Source: Clostridia bacterium
GTDB taxonomy: Bacteria; Bacillota; Clostridia; Oscillospirales; Acutalibacteraceae
Reading direction: 5' to 3'
Assembly (NCBI GenBank): GCA_900766585.1
Contig: CAAFVV010000007.1
Span: 1-24,629 of the forward strand
DNA: 24,629 nt
Positions 13,706 through 21,629 of this stretch are shown piece after piece. Each line of letters starts with the position of its first letter. The first letter of the stretch is position 1. Under the pieces are notes generated by a model. That model worked only from the letters and a program-made list of their open reading frames with translations. It was not told the origin of the DNA and did no database searches. Both the position numbers and the translations under genes were made by a program.

Positions 13706-14584
13706 ATGGCACAGAAAGTGCGCAAGGCGGTCATACCGGCTGCCGGACTGGGAACGCGGGTGCTGCCCGCCTCCAAGGCGATTCCGAAAGAGATGCTGCC
13801 GATCGTGGACAAGCCCGCGATCCAATATATCGTGGAGGAGGCGGTCGCCTCCGGCATCCGCGACATTCTGATCATCACCAACCGCGGCAAGGGCGCGATT
13901 GAGGATCATTTTGACCACGCATTTGAGCTGGAGGAGCGTCTGGAGAGCAGCGGAAAGCACGATATGCTTGAACAGGTGCGCCACAGTGCCGGACTCGCCA
14001 ATATTTTCTTTCTGCGCCAGAAGGAGACGCGCGGTCTCGGCCATGCGGTCAATCAGGCGCGCTCCTTTGTGGGCAACGAGCCGTTCGCCGTGCTGTATGG
14101 CGACGACGTCATCATCGGCAAGGATCCCGTCTGCGGACAGCTCTGCCGCGCCTATGAGAAATACGGCAAGGGCGTCGTCGGCATGAAAGAGGTTACGCCG
14201 GAGCAGATCCACCGCTATTCCTCCCTGAAGGTGACGCCGATCGAGGGCAACGACTATCAGGTGACGGATATGATCGAAAAGCCCGCGACCGCCGGTCAGG
14301 TGCTGTCGCTGTTTTCGATCCTCGGCCGCTGCGTGCTGCCGCCAACCATATTTGATATTCTGGATCGCACGGCGCCCGGCGCGGGCGGAGAGATCCAGCT
14401 GACCGACGCCATGTGCGAGCTGGCGCGCACCGAGGGCATGACCGGTGTGGATTTTGTCGGCAAGCGGTATGACATGGGCAACAAGCTCGGCATTCTGCAG
14501 GCGACCTGCGAGGTGGCGCTTGCCCACCCCGAGGTCAAGGATGGGTTTGCGGCTTATCTGAAGGAACTGGTGAAAACACTGTAA
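13706..14584 (+). CDS. galU: UTP-glucose-1-phosphate uridylyltransferase
   Basis: The protein has 292 residues from ATG 13706, which follows GGGGAGGA; longer readings would add an unrelated N-terminal extension. The nucleotide-binding signature is AAGLGTRVLPASKAIPKEML, followed by PIVDKPAIQYIVEEA. LYGDDVI and GGEIQLTDAM are further GalU blocks. The enzyme makes UDP-glucose, the donor for glycolipids, wall polymers and capsular sugars. Its position before a TagF/GT4 fusion and tagD suggests supply of sugar donor to the same envelope pathway. It has its own promoter. Confidence 0.97.
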   Translation: MAQKVRKAVIPAAGLGTRVLPASKAIPKEMLPIVDKPAIQYIVEEAVASGIRDILIITNRGKGAIEDHFDHAFELEERLESSGKHDMLEQVRHSAGLANIFFLRQKETRGLGHAVNQARSFVGNEPFAVLYGDDVIIGKDPVCGQLCRAYEKYGKGVVGMKEVTPEQIHRYSSLKVTPIEGNDYQVTDMIEKPATAGQVLSLFSILGRCVLPPTIFDILDRTAPGAGGEIQLTDAMCELARTEGMTGVDFVGKRYDMGNKLGILQATCEVALAHPEVKDGFAAYLKELVKTL

Positions 14585-14620
14585 AACGACGAACCCCAGA
14601 AAAAACAGCGGAGGTGACGT

Positions 14621-15088
14621 ATGGGCAGGCGGTTTTTTCCTGTGTATATGGATCTTGACGGCAACAACTGCGGGATTATGGGCGGCGGAGAGAGGGCGGC
14701 ACGCTGTGCACAGGCGCTGCTGCAGTTCGGTGCGCGCCTGACCGTGGTCAGTCCCGTGCTCTGTCCGGCTCTGCAGGAGCTGGAGCGGCAGGGGCTGGTT
14801 CGCCATATCCCCCGCAAATTTTTCCGCGGCGACTGCAGCCATATGCTGCTGTGTATTGCCGCGACGGGCGATCGCGCGGTCAACATTGCAATTGCCTCGG
14901 AGTGTAAAGCCAAAAATCTGCCGGTCTATGTCACCGATCCGGTGGAATACGGGACGTTTCGCTTCCCGGCGGTGCTGCACCACGGGGAAGTGACCGTCAC
15001 GCTGGCGGGCGATGATCCCGCCGCTGTCGAGGCGGACGCCGCACATCTGGCGGCGCTGTGGAATATCGGAGAGGAGCTGTCGCTGTGA
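14621..15088 (+). CDS. Met8/CysG-N-like siroheme synthase protein, short form
   Basis: The protein has 155 residues. The start resembles precorrin-2 dehydrogenase/sirohydrochlorin ferrochelatase: a Rossmann loop GGGERAARCAQALLQFGA (21-38), TVVSP, then CIAATGDRAVNIAIASECK and an Asp at 106 (VYVTDP) where the family has its catalytic Asp. FRFPAVLHHGEVTVTLA matches the substrate-domain entry. Family members are usually 200-220 residues, so the C-terminal helical part is missing or reduced. No other siroheme, cobalamin or heme gene is nearby; the neighbours are wall-polymer genes. It may keep NAD-dependent dehydrogenase activity only, or have a new job. The ATG follows CGGAGGTG. Confidence 0.8.
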   Translation: MGRRFFPVYMDLDGNNCGIMGGGERAARCAQALLQFGARLTVVSPVLCPALQELERQGLVRHIPRKFFRGDCSHMLLCIAATGDRAVNIAIASECKAKNLPVYVTDPVEYGTFRFPAVLHHGEVTVTLAGDDPAAVEADAAHLAALWNIGEELSL

Positions 15089-15107
15089 CGGCGCGCTCCT
15101 GAAACAG

Positions 15108-15133
15108 AGGGATCGCCCGTTTCGGCGATCCCT
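15108..15133 (+). terminator. Hairpin, weak terminator before the TagF/GT4 gene
   Basis: AGGGATCGCC (15108-15117) is perfectly complementary to 15124-15133 with a 6-nt loop. The downstream tract TTGTGCTGTT is U-rich but interrupted, so termination is probably partial. Confidence 0.55.
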
Positions 15134-15166
15134 TGTGCTGTTAGCCCTAAAAAGGAGAGGCAGAGT

Positions 15167-17566
15167 ATGTCGATAGGGAAAAAACTGAACAGTCTGCGCT
15201 ATCGGCTGCCGCCGCTTAGCTATCCGCGCCTTTGCCGGAAGCTGCCGGTTGCCCCGCGCGCCGTGCTGCTGGAGTCGCAGCACGGGACGGGGATGGACGG
15301 CAACATCTATTATCTGCTGCGTGTGCTGGCGGGCGAAGAGCGCTACCGCGATATGACGCTGTATCTGACCTGCCGCCCTGAAAACCGCGCGCGTTTCCGC
15401 GCCCGGCTGGACGCCGAGGGGATGGAGCGGGTGCAGCTGCTGGAGCTGCATTCGAAAGCCTATATCCGCGCGCTTGCGACCTGCCGTTATCTCATCGGCG
15501 ACATCACGTTTTATCCGCTGTTTGTCAAGCGGCCGGAGCAGATCTATCTGAACACCTGGCACGGCACGCCGCTGAAAACGCTCGGACGGCGGGTGAAGGG
15601 GGAGCCGCACAACATTGCAGGGCCGCAGAAAAATTTTCTGATGGCGGATTATCTGCTCTACCCGAACGAATACACGGCGCAGCATATGATCGAGGACTAT
15701 ATGCTCGCGGGGCTTTTGGGGGCGCGGGTGCTGCTCGGCGGCTATCCGCGCAATACGGTGTTTTTCGACACAGCAGATGCCGCAAGGCAGCGGGAACGCT
15801 ATCAGATTGCCGGCAAGCGGGTCTATGCGTTTTTGCCGACATGGCGCGGGCGGGTCGGCGCAGCCGACCCCGAGGCGGGCGCGGCGCTTTCGGCGCAGCT
15901 TTCGGCGCTGGACGCGGGTCTGACCGCGGAGGAGGTGCTGTTCGTCAAGCTGCACCCGATGGCGAAAAATGATGTGGCGCTCGACCGCTTTTCACATATC
16001 CGCCCGTTCCCTGACGACTGCGAGACCTACTGCTTTTTGAATGCGGCGGATGTGCTGATCACCGATTATTCCAGCGTGTTCTACGACTTCGCGATCACGC
16101 GGAAAAAGTGCGTGCTGTTCACGCCGGATGCCGCGGACTATGAGGCGGAGCGCGGATTTTACCGGCCGCTCTCATCGCTGCCGTTTCCGCAGACGGCGGA
16201 TGTGCCGGCGCTGCTTGCGGAGCTGCGCGCGCCGAAAATGTATGATGATACGGCGTTTTTGGCGGAATACTGCCCGTTTGACCGCCCCGACGCGGCATCG
16301 CTCCTGTGCGCCCGCGTGATCGGCGGCGAGGCGCAGGAGGGGATCACCGAGCGGGCGTGTCCGCCCGACGACAGAGAGACCGTGCTGGTTTATGCGGGTG
16401 ATCTGGCGCGAAACGGCATCACGACCTCGCTGCTCGACCGGCTCACGCTTGCCGACCGGGAAAAATATCACTTTGTGCTGACCTTCCGCGTAAAGGCGGC
16501 GGCGCCGAACGCCGAGGTGCTGCACCGCCTGCCCGATGGTGTGACGTATATCGCGACCGAGGGGCGCGAGGGGCTGGGGCTTGGGAAAACGCTTGCCCAG
16601 AAGCTGTTTGTCCGTCGTCTGCTGCCGTTTGCGCTCTATCGCCGCCTGATGCGGCCGGTGTATGATTGGGAGCGCCGCCGCTGCTTCGGTGATGCGGCGT
16701 TTCAGACGGTGATGCAGTTTTCCGGCTATGAGACCGAGCCTACGCTGCTGTTTGCCTCGTTCCCCGTGTGGCGGGTGATCTTTGTCCACAACGATATGCA
16801 GCAGGAGATCCGCACGCGCCGCAACCAGCGGCGCGCCGTGCTGCGCTATGCCTACGGGACGTATGACCGCGTGGCGGCGGTGACGGAGGATCTGCTGCCC
16901 TCTGTGCAGTCGTTTTTGCCCGCGCCGCGCCGCGTTGACGTGGCGCGCAATCCCGTGCCGGTCGGGCGTATTCGCGCGCGCGGGAGCGCGGTTCCGGCGT
17001 TTTCGCCGCAGACGCGCTCGACGCATACGCCGGAGCAGATCGCCGCGCTGTGCGCAGACGGACACTGTATTGTCAACGTCGGCAGATTCTCGCCCGAAAA
17101 GGGGCAAAAGCGGCTGATCGACGCTTTTGCCCGCGCGTGGGAAACGCAGCGGGACAGCGCACTTTTGCTGATCGGCGGCAATCAGCGGGAGGGGCTTTTC
17201 AATCGCCTCTGCGCCTATGTGCAGACGCTCCCCTGCGCCGACCGGATTGCGCTTGTGCTGTCGCTTGACAATCCGCTGCCGTTTGTTAAACGGTGCAGCG
17301 GACTGATACTGTCCTCGTTTTACGAGGGCTTCGGGCTCGTGCTGACTGAGGCGGACGTACTGGGTCTGCCGGTGGTGTCGGCGGATATCGTGGGACCGCG
17401 CGGATTTATGCAGCGGTACGGCGGCTGTCTGGTGCCCTCGACCGACGAGGGAATAGAGGAGGGCGTGCGGCGGCTTTTGTCCGGCGGCATCCCGCCCCTC
17501 GGCGTGGATTATGACGAATACGACCGGCAGGCGGAGGCGGAATTTGCCGCCCTGCTGACGGAATAA
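15167..17566 (+). CDS. Fusion of TagF-like glycerophosphotransferase and GT4 glycosyltransferase
   Basis: The protein has 799 residues with two enzyme modules. Residues about 30-390 are a CDP-glycerol:glycerophosphotransferase domain with NTWHGTPLKTLG (129-140), LFVKLHP (258-264) and ITDYSSVFYDFA (298-309), the conserved blocks of TagF/TagB enzymes. Residues about 405-795 are a GT-B glycosyltransferase of the GT4 type, with NVGRFSPEKG (637-646) and the donor-site motif FYEGFGLVLTEA (718-729). No signal peptide or membrane helix is seen; such enzymes work at the inner face of the membrane. The next gene, tagD, begins 11 nt downstream and makes the CDP-glycerol substrate. The product is probably a glycerol-phosphate-containing glycan or teichoic-type polymer. 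The GT4 sugar donor is not predictable. The ATG follows AAAGGAGAGG. Confidence 0.9.
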   Translation: MSIGKKLNSLRYRLPPLSYPRLCRKLPVAPRAVLLESQHGTGMDGNIYYLLRVLAGEERYRDMTLYLTCRPENRARFRARLDAEGMERVQLLELHSKAYIRALATCRYLIGDITFYPLFVKRPEQIYLNTWHGTPLKTLGRRVKGEPHNIAGPQKNFLMADYLLYPNEYTAQHMIEDYMLAGLLGARVLLGGYPRNTVFFDTADAARQRERYQIAGKRVYAFLPTWRGRVGAADPEAGAALSAQLSALDAGLTAEEVLFVKLHPMAKNDVALDRFSHIRPFPDDCETYCFLNAADVLITDYSSVFYDFAITRKKCVLFTPDAADYEAERGFYRPLSSLPFPQTADVPALLAELRAPKMYDDTAFLAEYCPFDRPDAASLLCARVIGGEAQEGITERACPPDDRETVLVYAGDLARNGITTSLLDRLTLADREKYHFVLTFRVKAAAPNAEVLHRLPDGVTYIATEGREGLGLGKTLAQKLFVRRLLPFALYRRLMRPVYDWERRRCFGDAAFQTVMQFSGYETEPTLLFASFPVWRVIFVHNDMQQEIRTRRNQRRAVLRYAYGTYDRVAAVTEDLLPSVQSFLPAPRRVDVARNPVPVGRIRARGSAVPAFSPQTRSTHTPEQIAALCADGHCIVNVGRFSPEKGQKRLIDAFARAWETQRDSALLLIGGNQREGLFNRLCAYVQTLPCADRIALVLSLDNPLPFVKRCSGLILSSFYEGFGLVLTEADVLGLPVVSADIVGPRGFMQRYGGCLVPSTDEGIEEGVRRLLSGGIPPLGVDYDEYDRQAEAEFAALLTE

Positions 17567-17577
17567 GGAGAATACAC

Positions 17578-17982
17578 ATGAAACGGATCCTCACCTACGG
17601 TACGTTTGATCTCTTGCATTACGGCCACATTCGGCTGCTCCAGCGCGCCCGTGCGCTCGGGGACTACCTGATCGTCGGACTGTCCACCGACGAATTCAAC
17701 GCGCAGAAGGGCAAGGCGGCGTTTCACGACTATGAGACCCGCAAGCGGATGCTGGAGGCGATCCGCTATGTGGATCTGGTGATCCCCGAGAAAAACTGGG
17801 AGCAAAAGGCGCAGGATGTGAAGGACTACCACGTCGATGTGGTGGTCATGGGCAGCGACTGGGCGGGCAGCGAGCGGTTTGAATACCTGCGTTCGCTGTG
17901 CGAGGTGGTCTATCTCGACCGCACGCCCGGCATTTCGACGACAAAGATCAAGCAGGAGCTGGGACTGGTCAAGGAGGAGTGA
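17578..17982 (+). CDS. tagD: Glycerol-3-phosphate cytidylyltransferase
   Basis: The 134-residue protein is close in length to B. subtilis TagD (129). It has the nucleotidyltransferase motif TYGTFDLLHYGHIRLL with HxGH, then AFHDYETRKRMLEAIRYVD, VVMGSDWAG and the signature RTPGISTTKIK. It joins glycerol-3-phosphate and CTP to form CDP-glycerol for teichoic-type polymers. The gene lies directly after the TagF-like fusion, with AAGGAG before the ATG, so the two are translationally close and functionally linked. Confidence 0.96.
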   Translation: MKRILTYGTFDLLHYGHIRLLQRARALGDYLIVGLSTDEFNAQKGKAAFHDYETRKRMLEAIRYVDLVIPEKNWEQKAQDVKDYHVDVVVMGSDWAGSERFEYLRSLCEVVYLDRTPGISTTKIKQELGLVKEE

Positions 17983-18027
17983 GCCGTCCCCCTCAAAAAA
18001 AGCGGAAACGGAGATGAATACGCGTTG

Positions 18028-19866
18028 ATGGAAGCCAATCCCCATCTTGCCGAGCTGCGGCGGCGCGCCATGGCGCTGCCCATGACGCCCGGCGTCTACA
18101 TCATGCGGGACAAGACGGGCGAGGTCATCTATGTCGGCAAGGCGAAGGCGCTCAAAAATCGGGTCAGCCAGTATTTCGGCTCCGATCAGAACCACACGGA
18201 AAAGGTGCGCCAGATGGTGCGGCGGGTGGAGCGGTTTGACTATATCCTTGTCAACAGTGAGTTTGAGGCGCTGGTTCTGGAGTGCGCGCTCATCAAGCAG
18301 TACAGCCCGAAGTACAACATCTTACTGAAGGACGACAAGGGCTACTGCTATATCCGCATTTCCCCGCCGCCCTATGCCCGCATCACCGCGGTACGGCAGA
18401 AGGCGGACGACGGCGCGCGCTATCTCGGCCCCTATATGAGCTATCACACGGTGCGGCAGTCGGTGGATGAGGCGTGCCGCACGTTTTTGCTGCCGACCTG
18501 TGACCGCAGGCTGGCGTTCGGGCGGACAAGCGGCCGTCCCTGCCTTGACCATCACATCGGGCAGTGCAGTGCGCCCTGCACCGGACGGGTCAGCGAAGCG
18601 GAGCACGCCGAACGGGTCGAGCAGGCGGTCGAGCTGCTGACCGGCGGCACGGCGGCGGTCACGGCATCGCTGACGGCGCAGATGGAGGAGGCTGCCGAGC
18701 GGCTGGAATTTGAAAAGGCTGCGCGCCTGCGGGACCGGCTTGCCGCCATCCGCCGCCTGCAGGAAAAGCAGAAGGTGGTCATGTCCCGCGTGCCGCAGCA
18801 GGATATTCTGGCGCTGTCGGGCAGCGCAGATAAGGCGTGCATGGAGGTGTTCCGCTTCCGCGGCGGCAATTTGTGCGACCGCGAGCATTTTCTGTTTGAG
18901 CCGGATGCGACGCCCGAGACGACCCGTGCGGAATTTCTGCGGCGGTATTATTCGCTGCGCGACGACGTCCCGCCCCGCGTTGCTCTGGACGGCGAGGCGG
19001 AGGAGCGGGAGCTTCTGGAGCAGTGGATGTCCGAAAAAGCCGGGCGGCGGGTGCATATCGTCTGCCCGCAGAAGGGCGAGCAGGCGCAGCTGGTGGAGCT
19101 TTGCCGCCAGAACGCCGCCGAGCATCTGGCGGCGCAGGAGGGGCGCAGCGGCCGCTCGACCGCCGCTCTGGACGAGCTGGCGCGGCTGCTGGGGCTGCCG
19201 TCGCCGCCGGCATATATCGAGTGCTATGACATTTCCAACCAGAACGGCACAGATAACGTGGCGGGGATGGTCGCCTTTGAAAACGGCCAGCCGCTGCGCA
19301 GCGCCTACCGCCGCTTTGCCATCCGCACCGTGGTCGGACAGGACGACTACGGCTCCATGCGCGAGGTGCTGTCCCGCCGCATGGAGGAATATGAGGCGCA
19401 CAGGGAGGAGGGGGTCGGCTTCGGCCGCAAGCCGGATCTGATCCTGCTCGACGGCGGCGAGGAGCATGTCCGCATAGGTAAGCCGATCGTGGACGCCTAC
19501 GGACTGGGGATCCCGGTTTTCGGTCTCGTCAAGGACGGCTCCCACCGCACCCGCGCCATCGCGGCGGACGGCGAGGAGATCGCCATCCGCTCAAACCGCG
19601 GAGTGTTTACGCTGCTGTCCACCATCCAGGAGGAGGTGCACCGCTTTGCCATCGGCTATCACCGCCAGCGTCGCCGCAGTCACGTTACCTCCACGGCGCT
19701 GACCTCGATCCCCGGCGTGGGCGAAGTGCGGGCGCGGGAGCTTCTGCGGCGCTTCGGCTCGCTGACGGCGGTTCGCGCCGCCACGGTCGAGGAGCTGCTG
19801 ACCGTGAAGGGAATGGACCGCCCGACGGCGGAAAATATCGTGGCATGGGCGCAAAAAGCGCCCTGA
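18028..19866 (+). CDS. uvrC: Excinuclease ABC subunit C
   Basis: The protein has 612 residues. It begins with a GIY-YIG nuclease domain (TPGVYIMRDKTGEVIYVGKA), which cuts 3' of the lesion. A UVR helix pair follows (ERLEFEKAARLRDRLAAI), which contacts UvrB. The RNase H-like domain (YIECYDISNQNG and LILLDGG) cuts on the 5' side, and a tandem helix-hairpin-helix (SIPGVGEVRARELLRRFG) closes the protein. Two variants stand out: Asn in DISNQNG where His is usual, and DGGEEHV in place of the common DGGKGQ. The ATG at 18028 directly follows a TTG at 18025, which may be the start instead, since GGAG (18010-18013) is nearer to it. UvrC acts in nucleotide excision repair and lies 45 nt after tagD. Confidence 0.97.
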   Translation: MEANPHLAELRRRAMALPMTPGVYIMRDKTGEVIYVGKAKALKNRVSQYFGSDQNHTEKVRQMVRRVERFDYILVNSEFEALVLECALIKQYSPKYNILLKDDKGYCYIRISPPPYARITAVRQKADDGARYLGPYMSYHTVRQSVDEACRTFLLPTCDRRLAFGRTSGRPCLDHHIGQCSAPCTGRVSEAEHAERVEQAVELLTGGTAAVTASLTAQMEEAAERLEFEKAARLRDRLAAIRRLQEKQKVVMSRVPQQDILALSGSADKACMEVFRFRGGNLCDREHFLFEPDATPETTRAEFLRRYYSLRDDVPPRVALDGEAEERELLEQWMSEKAGRRVHIVCPQKGEQAQLVELCRQNAAEHLAAQEGRSGRSTAALDELARLLGLPSPPAYIECYDISNQNGTDNVAGMVAFENGQPLRSAYRRFAIRTVVGQDDYGSMREVLSRRMEEYEAHREEGVGFGRKPDLILLDGGEEHVRIGKPIVDAYGLGIPVFGLVKDGSHRTRAIAADGEEIAIRSNRGVFTLLSTIQEEVHRFAIGYHRQRRRSHVTSTALTSIPGVGEVRARELLRRFGSLTAVRAATVEELLTVKGMDRPTAENIVAWAQKAP

Positions 19867-19888
19867 CCGGCAAAAAAATTGCGGTCAG
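19863..19888 (+). other. Hairpin overlapping the uvrC stop codon
   Basis: CTGACCG (19863-19869) pairs with CGGTCAG (19882-19888), and GCAA can pair with TTGC inside. No U run follows, so it is at best a weak terminator before the soj promoter. Confidence 0.4.
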
Positions 19889-19901
19889 ACAAAATAAAGG
19901 C

Positions 19902-19930
19902 TTTTCAGCGGCGCGGAATTGTGATATACT
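19902..19930 (+). promoter_or_regulatory. Probable sigma-A promoter of soj-spo0J
   Basis: TTTTCA (19902-19907), a 17-bp spacer and TATACT (19925-19930). The -35 box is only moderate, and the start would lie about 30 nt before soj. Confidence 0.6.
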
Positions 19931-19967
19931 TTTTCTGATACGGAAGCGGAGAGGATGAACAGCGCAC

Positions 19968-20726
19968 ATGGGAAGAATCATTTCCATTGTTAACCAAAAG
20001 GGTGGCGTCGGCAAGACGACCACAGCCATCAATCTGGCGGCGGCGGTCGGCAACAAGGGGAAACGCTGCCTTTTGGTGGATCTCGACCCGCAGGGGAACG
20101 CCACAAGCGGCGTCGGTGTGGATAAGCGGCAGGTGCGGCTGTCTACCTATGAGCTGCTGATCGGTGAGGCGGGCTTTGCCGACGTGCGGCTGTCCACCGG
20201 CTTCCGCGGCCTGGATGTGCTTCCCTGCAGTATCCGCCTGGCGGGCGCAGAGGTGGAGCTTGTCGAGATGGACCGGCGGAAAAACCGCCTGCTTGCGGCG
20301 CTTGCACCGGCGCGGGAGGAATATGACTATCTGTTTATCGACTGCCCGCCCTCTCTGGGGCTGCTGACGCTTAATGCGCTTTGCGCGTCCGATACCGTGC
20401 TCGTGCCAATTCAGCCGGAGTATTTCGCGCTGGAGGGGCTGTCGCAGCTGATGGGGACGGTGCGCCGCATCAAGCAGCAGGACAACCCGACGCTGGAGAT
20501 TGAGGGCGTGCTGTTTACCATGTACGACGGGCGGCTGAATCTGACGCAGCAGGTGGCGCGGGAGGTCAAGCGCTTTTTCCCGCGCAAGGTGTTTGCCACG
20601 ACGATTCCCCGCAGTGTGCGCCTGTCCGAAGCGCCGAGCTTCGGCAGGCCGATCAGTTATTATGACGGCAGCTCCCGCGGCGCGGCGGCGTATGACGCGC
20701 TGGCGGATGAGCTGATGAATCGGTAA
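19968..20726 (+). CDS. soj: Chromosome-partitioning ATPase ParA/Soj
   Basis: The 252-residue protein has the deviant Walker A motif KGGVGKTT (11-18) directly after the start, LLVDLDPQGNATSG, and the Walker B region YLFIDCPPSLGLLTLNAL. The short N-terminus without a DNA-binding domain marks the chromosomal Soj type. ATP-bound Soj dimers bind DNA and interact with Spo0J to segregate the origin region and to modulate replication initiation. The spo0J gene follows at 18 nt. An upstream ATG at 19955 is out of frame, so 19968 is the start. Confidence 0.96.
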   Translation: MGRIISIVNQKGGVGKTTTAINLAAAVGNKGKRCLLVDLDPQGNATSGVGVDKRQVRLSTYELLIGEAGFADVRLSTGFRGLDVLPCSIRLAGAEVELVEMDRRKNRLLAALAPAREEYDYLFIDCPPSLGLLTLNALCASDTVLVPIQPEYFALEGLSQLMGTVRRIKQQDNPTLEIEGVLFTMYDGRLNLTQQVAREVKRFFPRKVFATTIPRSVRLSEAPSFGRPISYYDGSSRGAAAYDALADELMNR

Positions 20727-20744
20727 AAAAGGAGGACGTTCGGC

Positions 20745-21599
20745 TTGGCAAAAAAAGGCGGATTGGGAAAAGGACTAGATGCGCTTTTTGCGGAAAATAC
20801 CGTAACGACGGATACACCGGTGTCGGTGCTGCGGCTGTCGGACATTGTGCCGAACCGCGACCAGCCCCGCAAACAGTTTGACGAGGAAGCGCTCGCCGAG
20901 CTGGCGGATTCCATCGCGCAGCACGGCGTGCTTCAGCCGCTGCTCGTGCGGCCGATGACCGACGGCACCTATTGCCTGGTCGCGGGTGAGCGCCGATGGC
21001 GCGCCGCCCGTCTGGCGGGGCTTTCCGAGGTGCCGGTCGTCATCCGTGAGATGGACGATCGCGAAATGGCGGAGCTGGCGCTGATCGAAAACCTCCAGCG
21101 CGAGGATCTAAACCCCATGGAGGAAGCGCGCGGTTATCAGACGCTGATGGACAGCTACGGGCTGACACAGGAGGAAGCGGCGCGGGTGGTCAACAAATCC
21201 CGCCCGGCGGTAGCCAATGCGCTGCGCCTGCTGCGTCTGCCGCCTGCCGTGGGGGATATGGTGGCGGAGGGGCGTCTCTCTGCCGGTCATGCCCGCACGC
21301 TGCTGGCGTTCCCGCCCGAGCGGCAGCAGGAGGCGGCGAAGCTGGCGATCGAGGGCGGTCTGTCGGTGCGGCAGCTCGAGCGCATGGCCAAGACCGCGTC
21401 GGCAGAGCCGAAGGCGCCTGCCGCGAAGCCTGCGCGCGATCGGTTTTATGACGAGGTGGAGTTGGCACTGACACAGGCGCTCTCCCGCCGCGTGAAGGTG
21501 ACGGCTGCCGGAAAGGGCGGTACGCTTCAGGTGGAGTTTTACGACCGGGACGACCTGACGGCGCTTGCCAATGCGCTTTCACCCGAAAGCGCTGAGTAA
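20745..21599 (+). CDS. spo0J: Chromosome-partitioning protein ParB/Spo0J
   Basis: The protein has 284 residues from a TTG start with AAGGAGG upstream. It begins with the typical AKKGGLGKGLDALF tail that stimulates ParA. The CTP-binding ParB domain carries GERRWRAARLAG and ENLQREDLNPMEEARGY. The helix-turn-helix near LTQEEAARVVNKSRPAVANA reads parS, and a C-terminal dimer domain ends the protein. Spo0J loads on parS as a CTP-dependent clamp and spreads along DNA. I found no parS site in the window. An 8-bp hairpin overlaps its 3' end. Confidence 0.96.
   Translation: MAKKGGLGKGLDALFAENTVTTDTPVSVLRLSDIVPNRDQPRKQFDEEALAELADSIAQHGVLQPLLVRPMTDGTYCLVAGERRWRAARLAGLSEVPVVIREMDDREMAELALIENLQREDLNPMEEARGYQTLMDSYGLTQEEAARVVNKSRPAVANALRLLRLPPAVGDMVAEGRLSAGHARTLLAFPPERQQEAAKLAIEGGLSVRQLERMAKTASAEPKAPAAKPARDRFYDEVELALTQALSRRVKVTAAGKGGTLQVEFYDRDDLTALANALSPESAE
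21573..21592 (+). other. Hairpin at the 3' end of spo0J
   Basis: GCGCTTTC (21573-21580) and GAAAGCGC (21585-21592) form a perfect stem with loop ACCC inside the last codons. The nearest T run (21607-21611) is too far for a classic terminator; serS is probably reached by readthrough. Confidence 0.4.
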
Positions 21600-21629
21600 A
21601 CAGTCAATTTTTGCAAAGGAGTCTTTTCT

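Noticed and set aside
13610..15955. Minus-strand open frame of about 780 codons across galU and its neighbours
   Set aside because: It crosses several certain plus-strand genes and has no start signal; composition alone keeps it open.
21600..21629. T-box leader for serS
   Set aside because: Only 30 nt lie between spo0J and serS, with no specifier loop or antiterminator.
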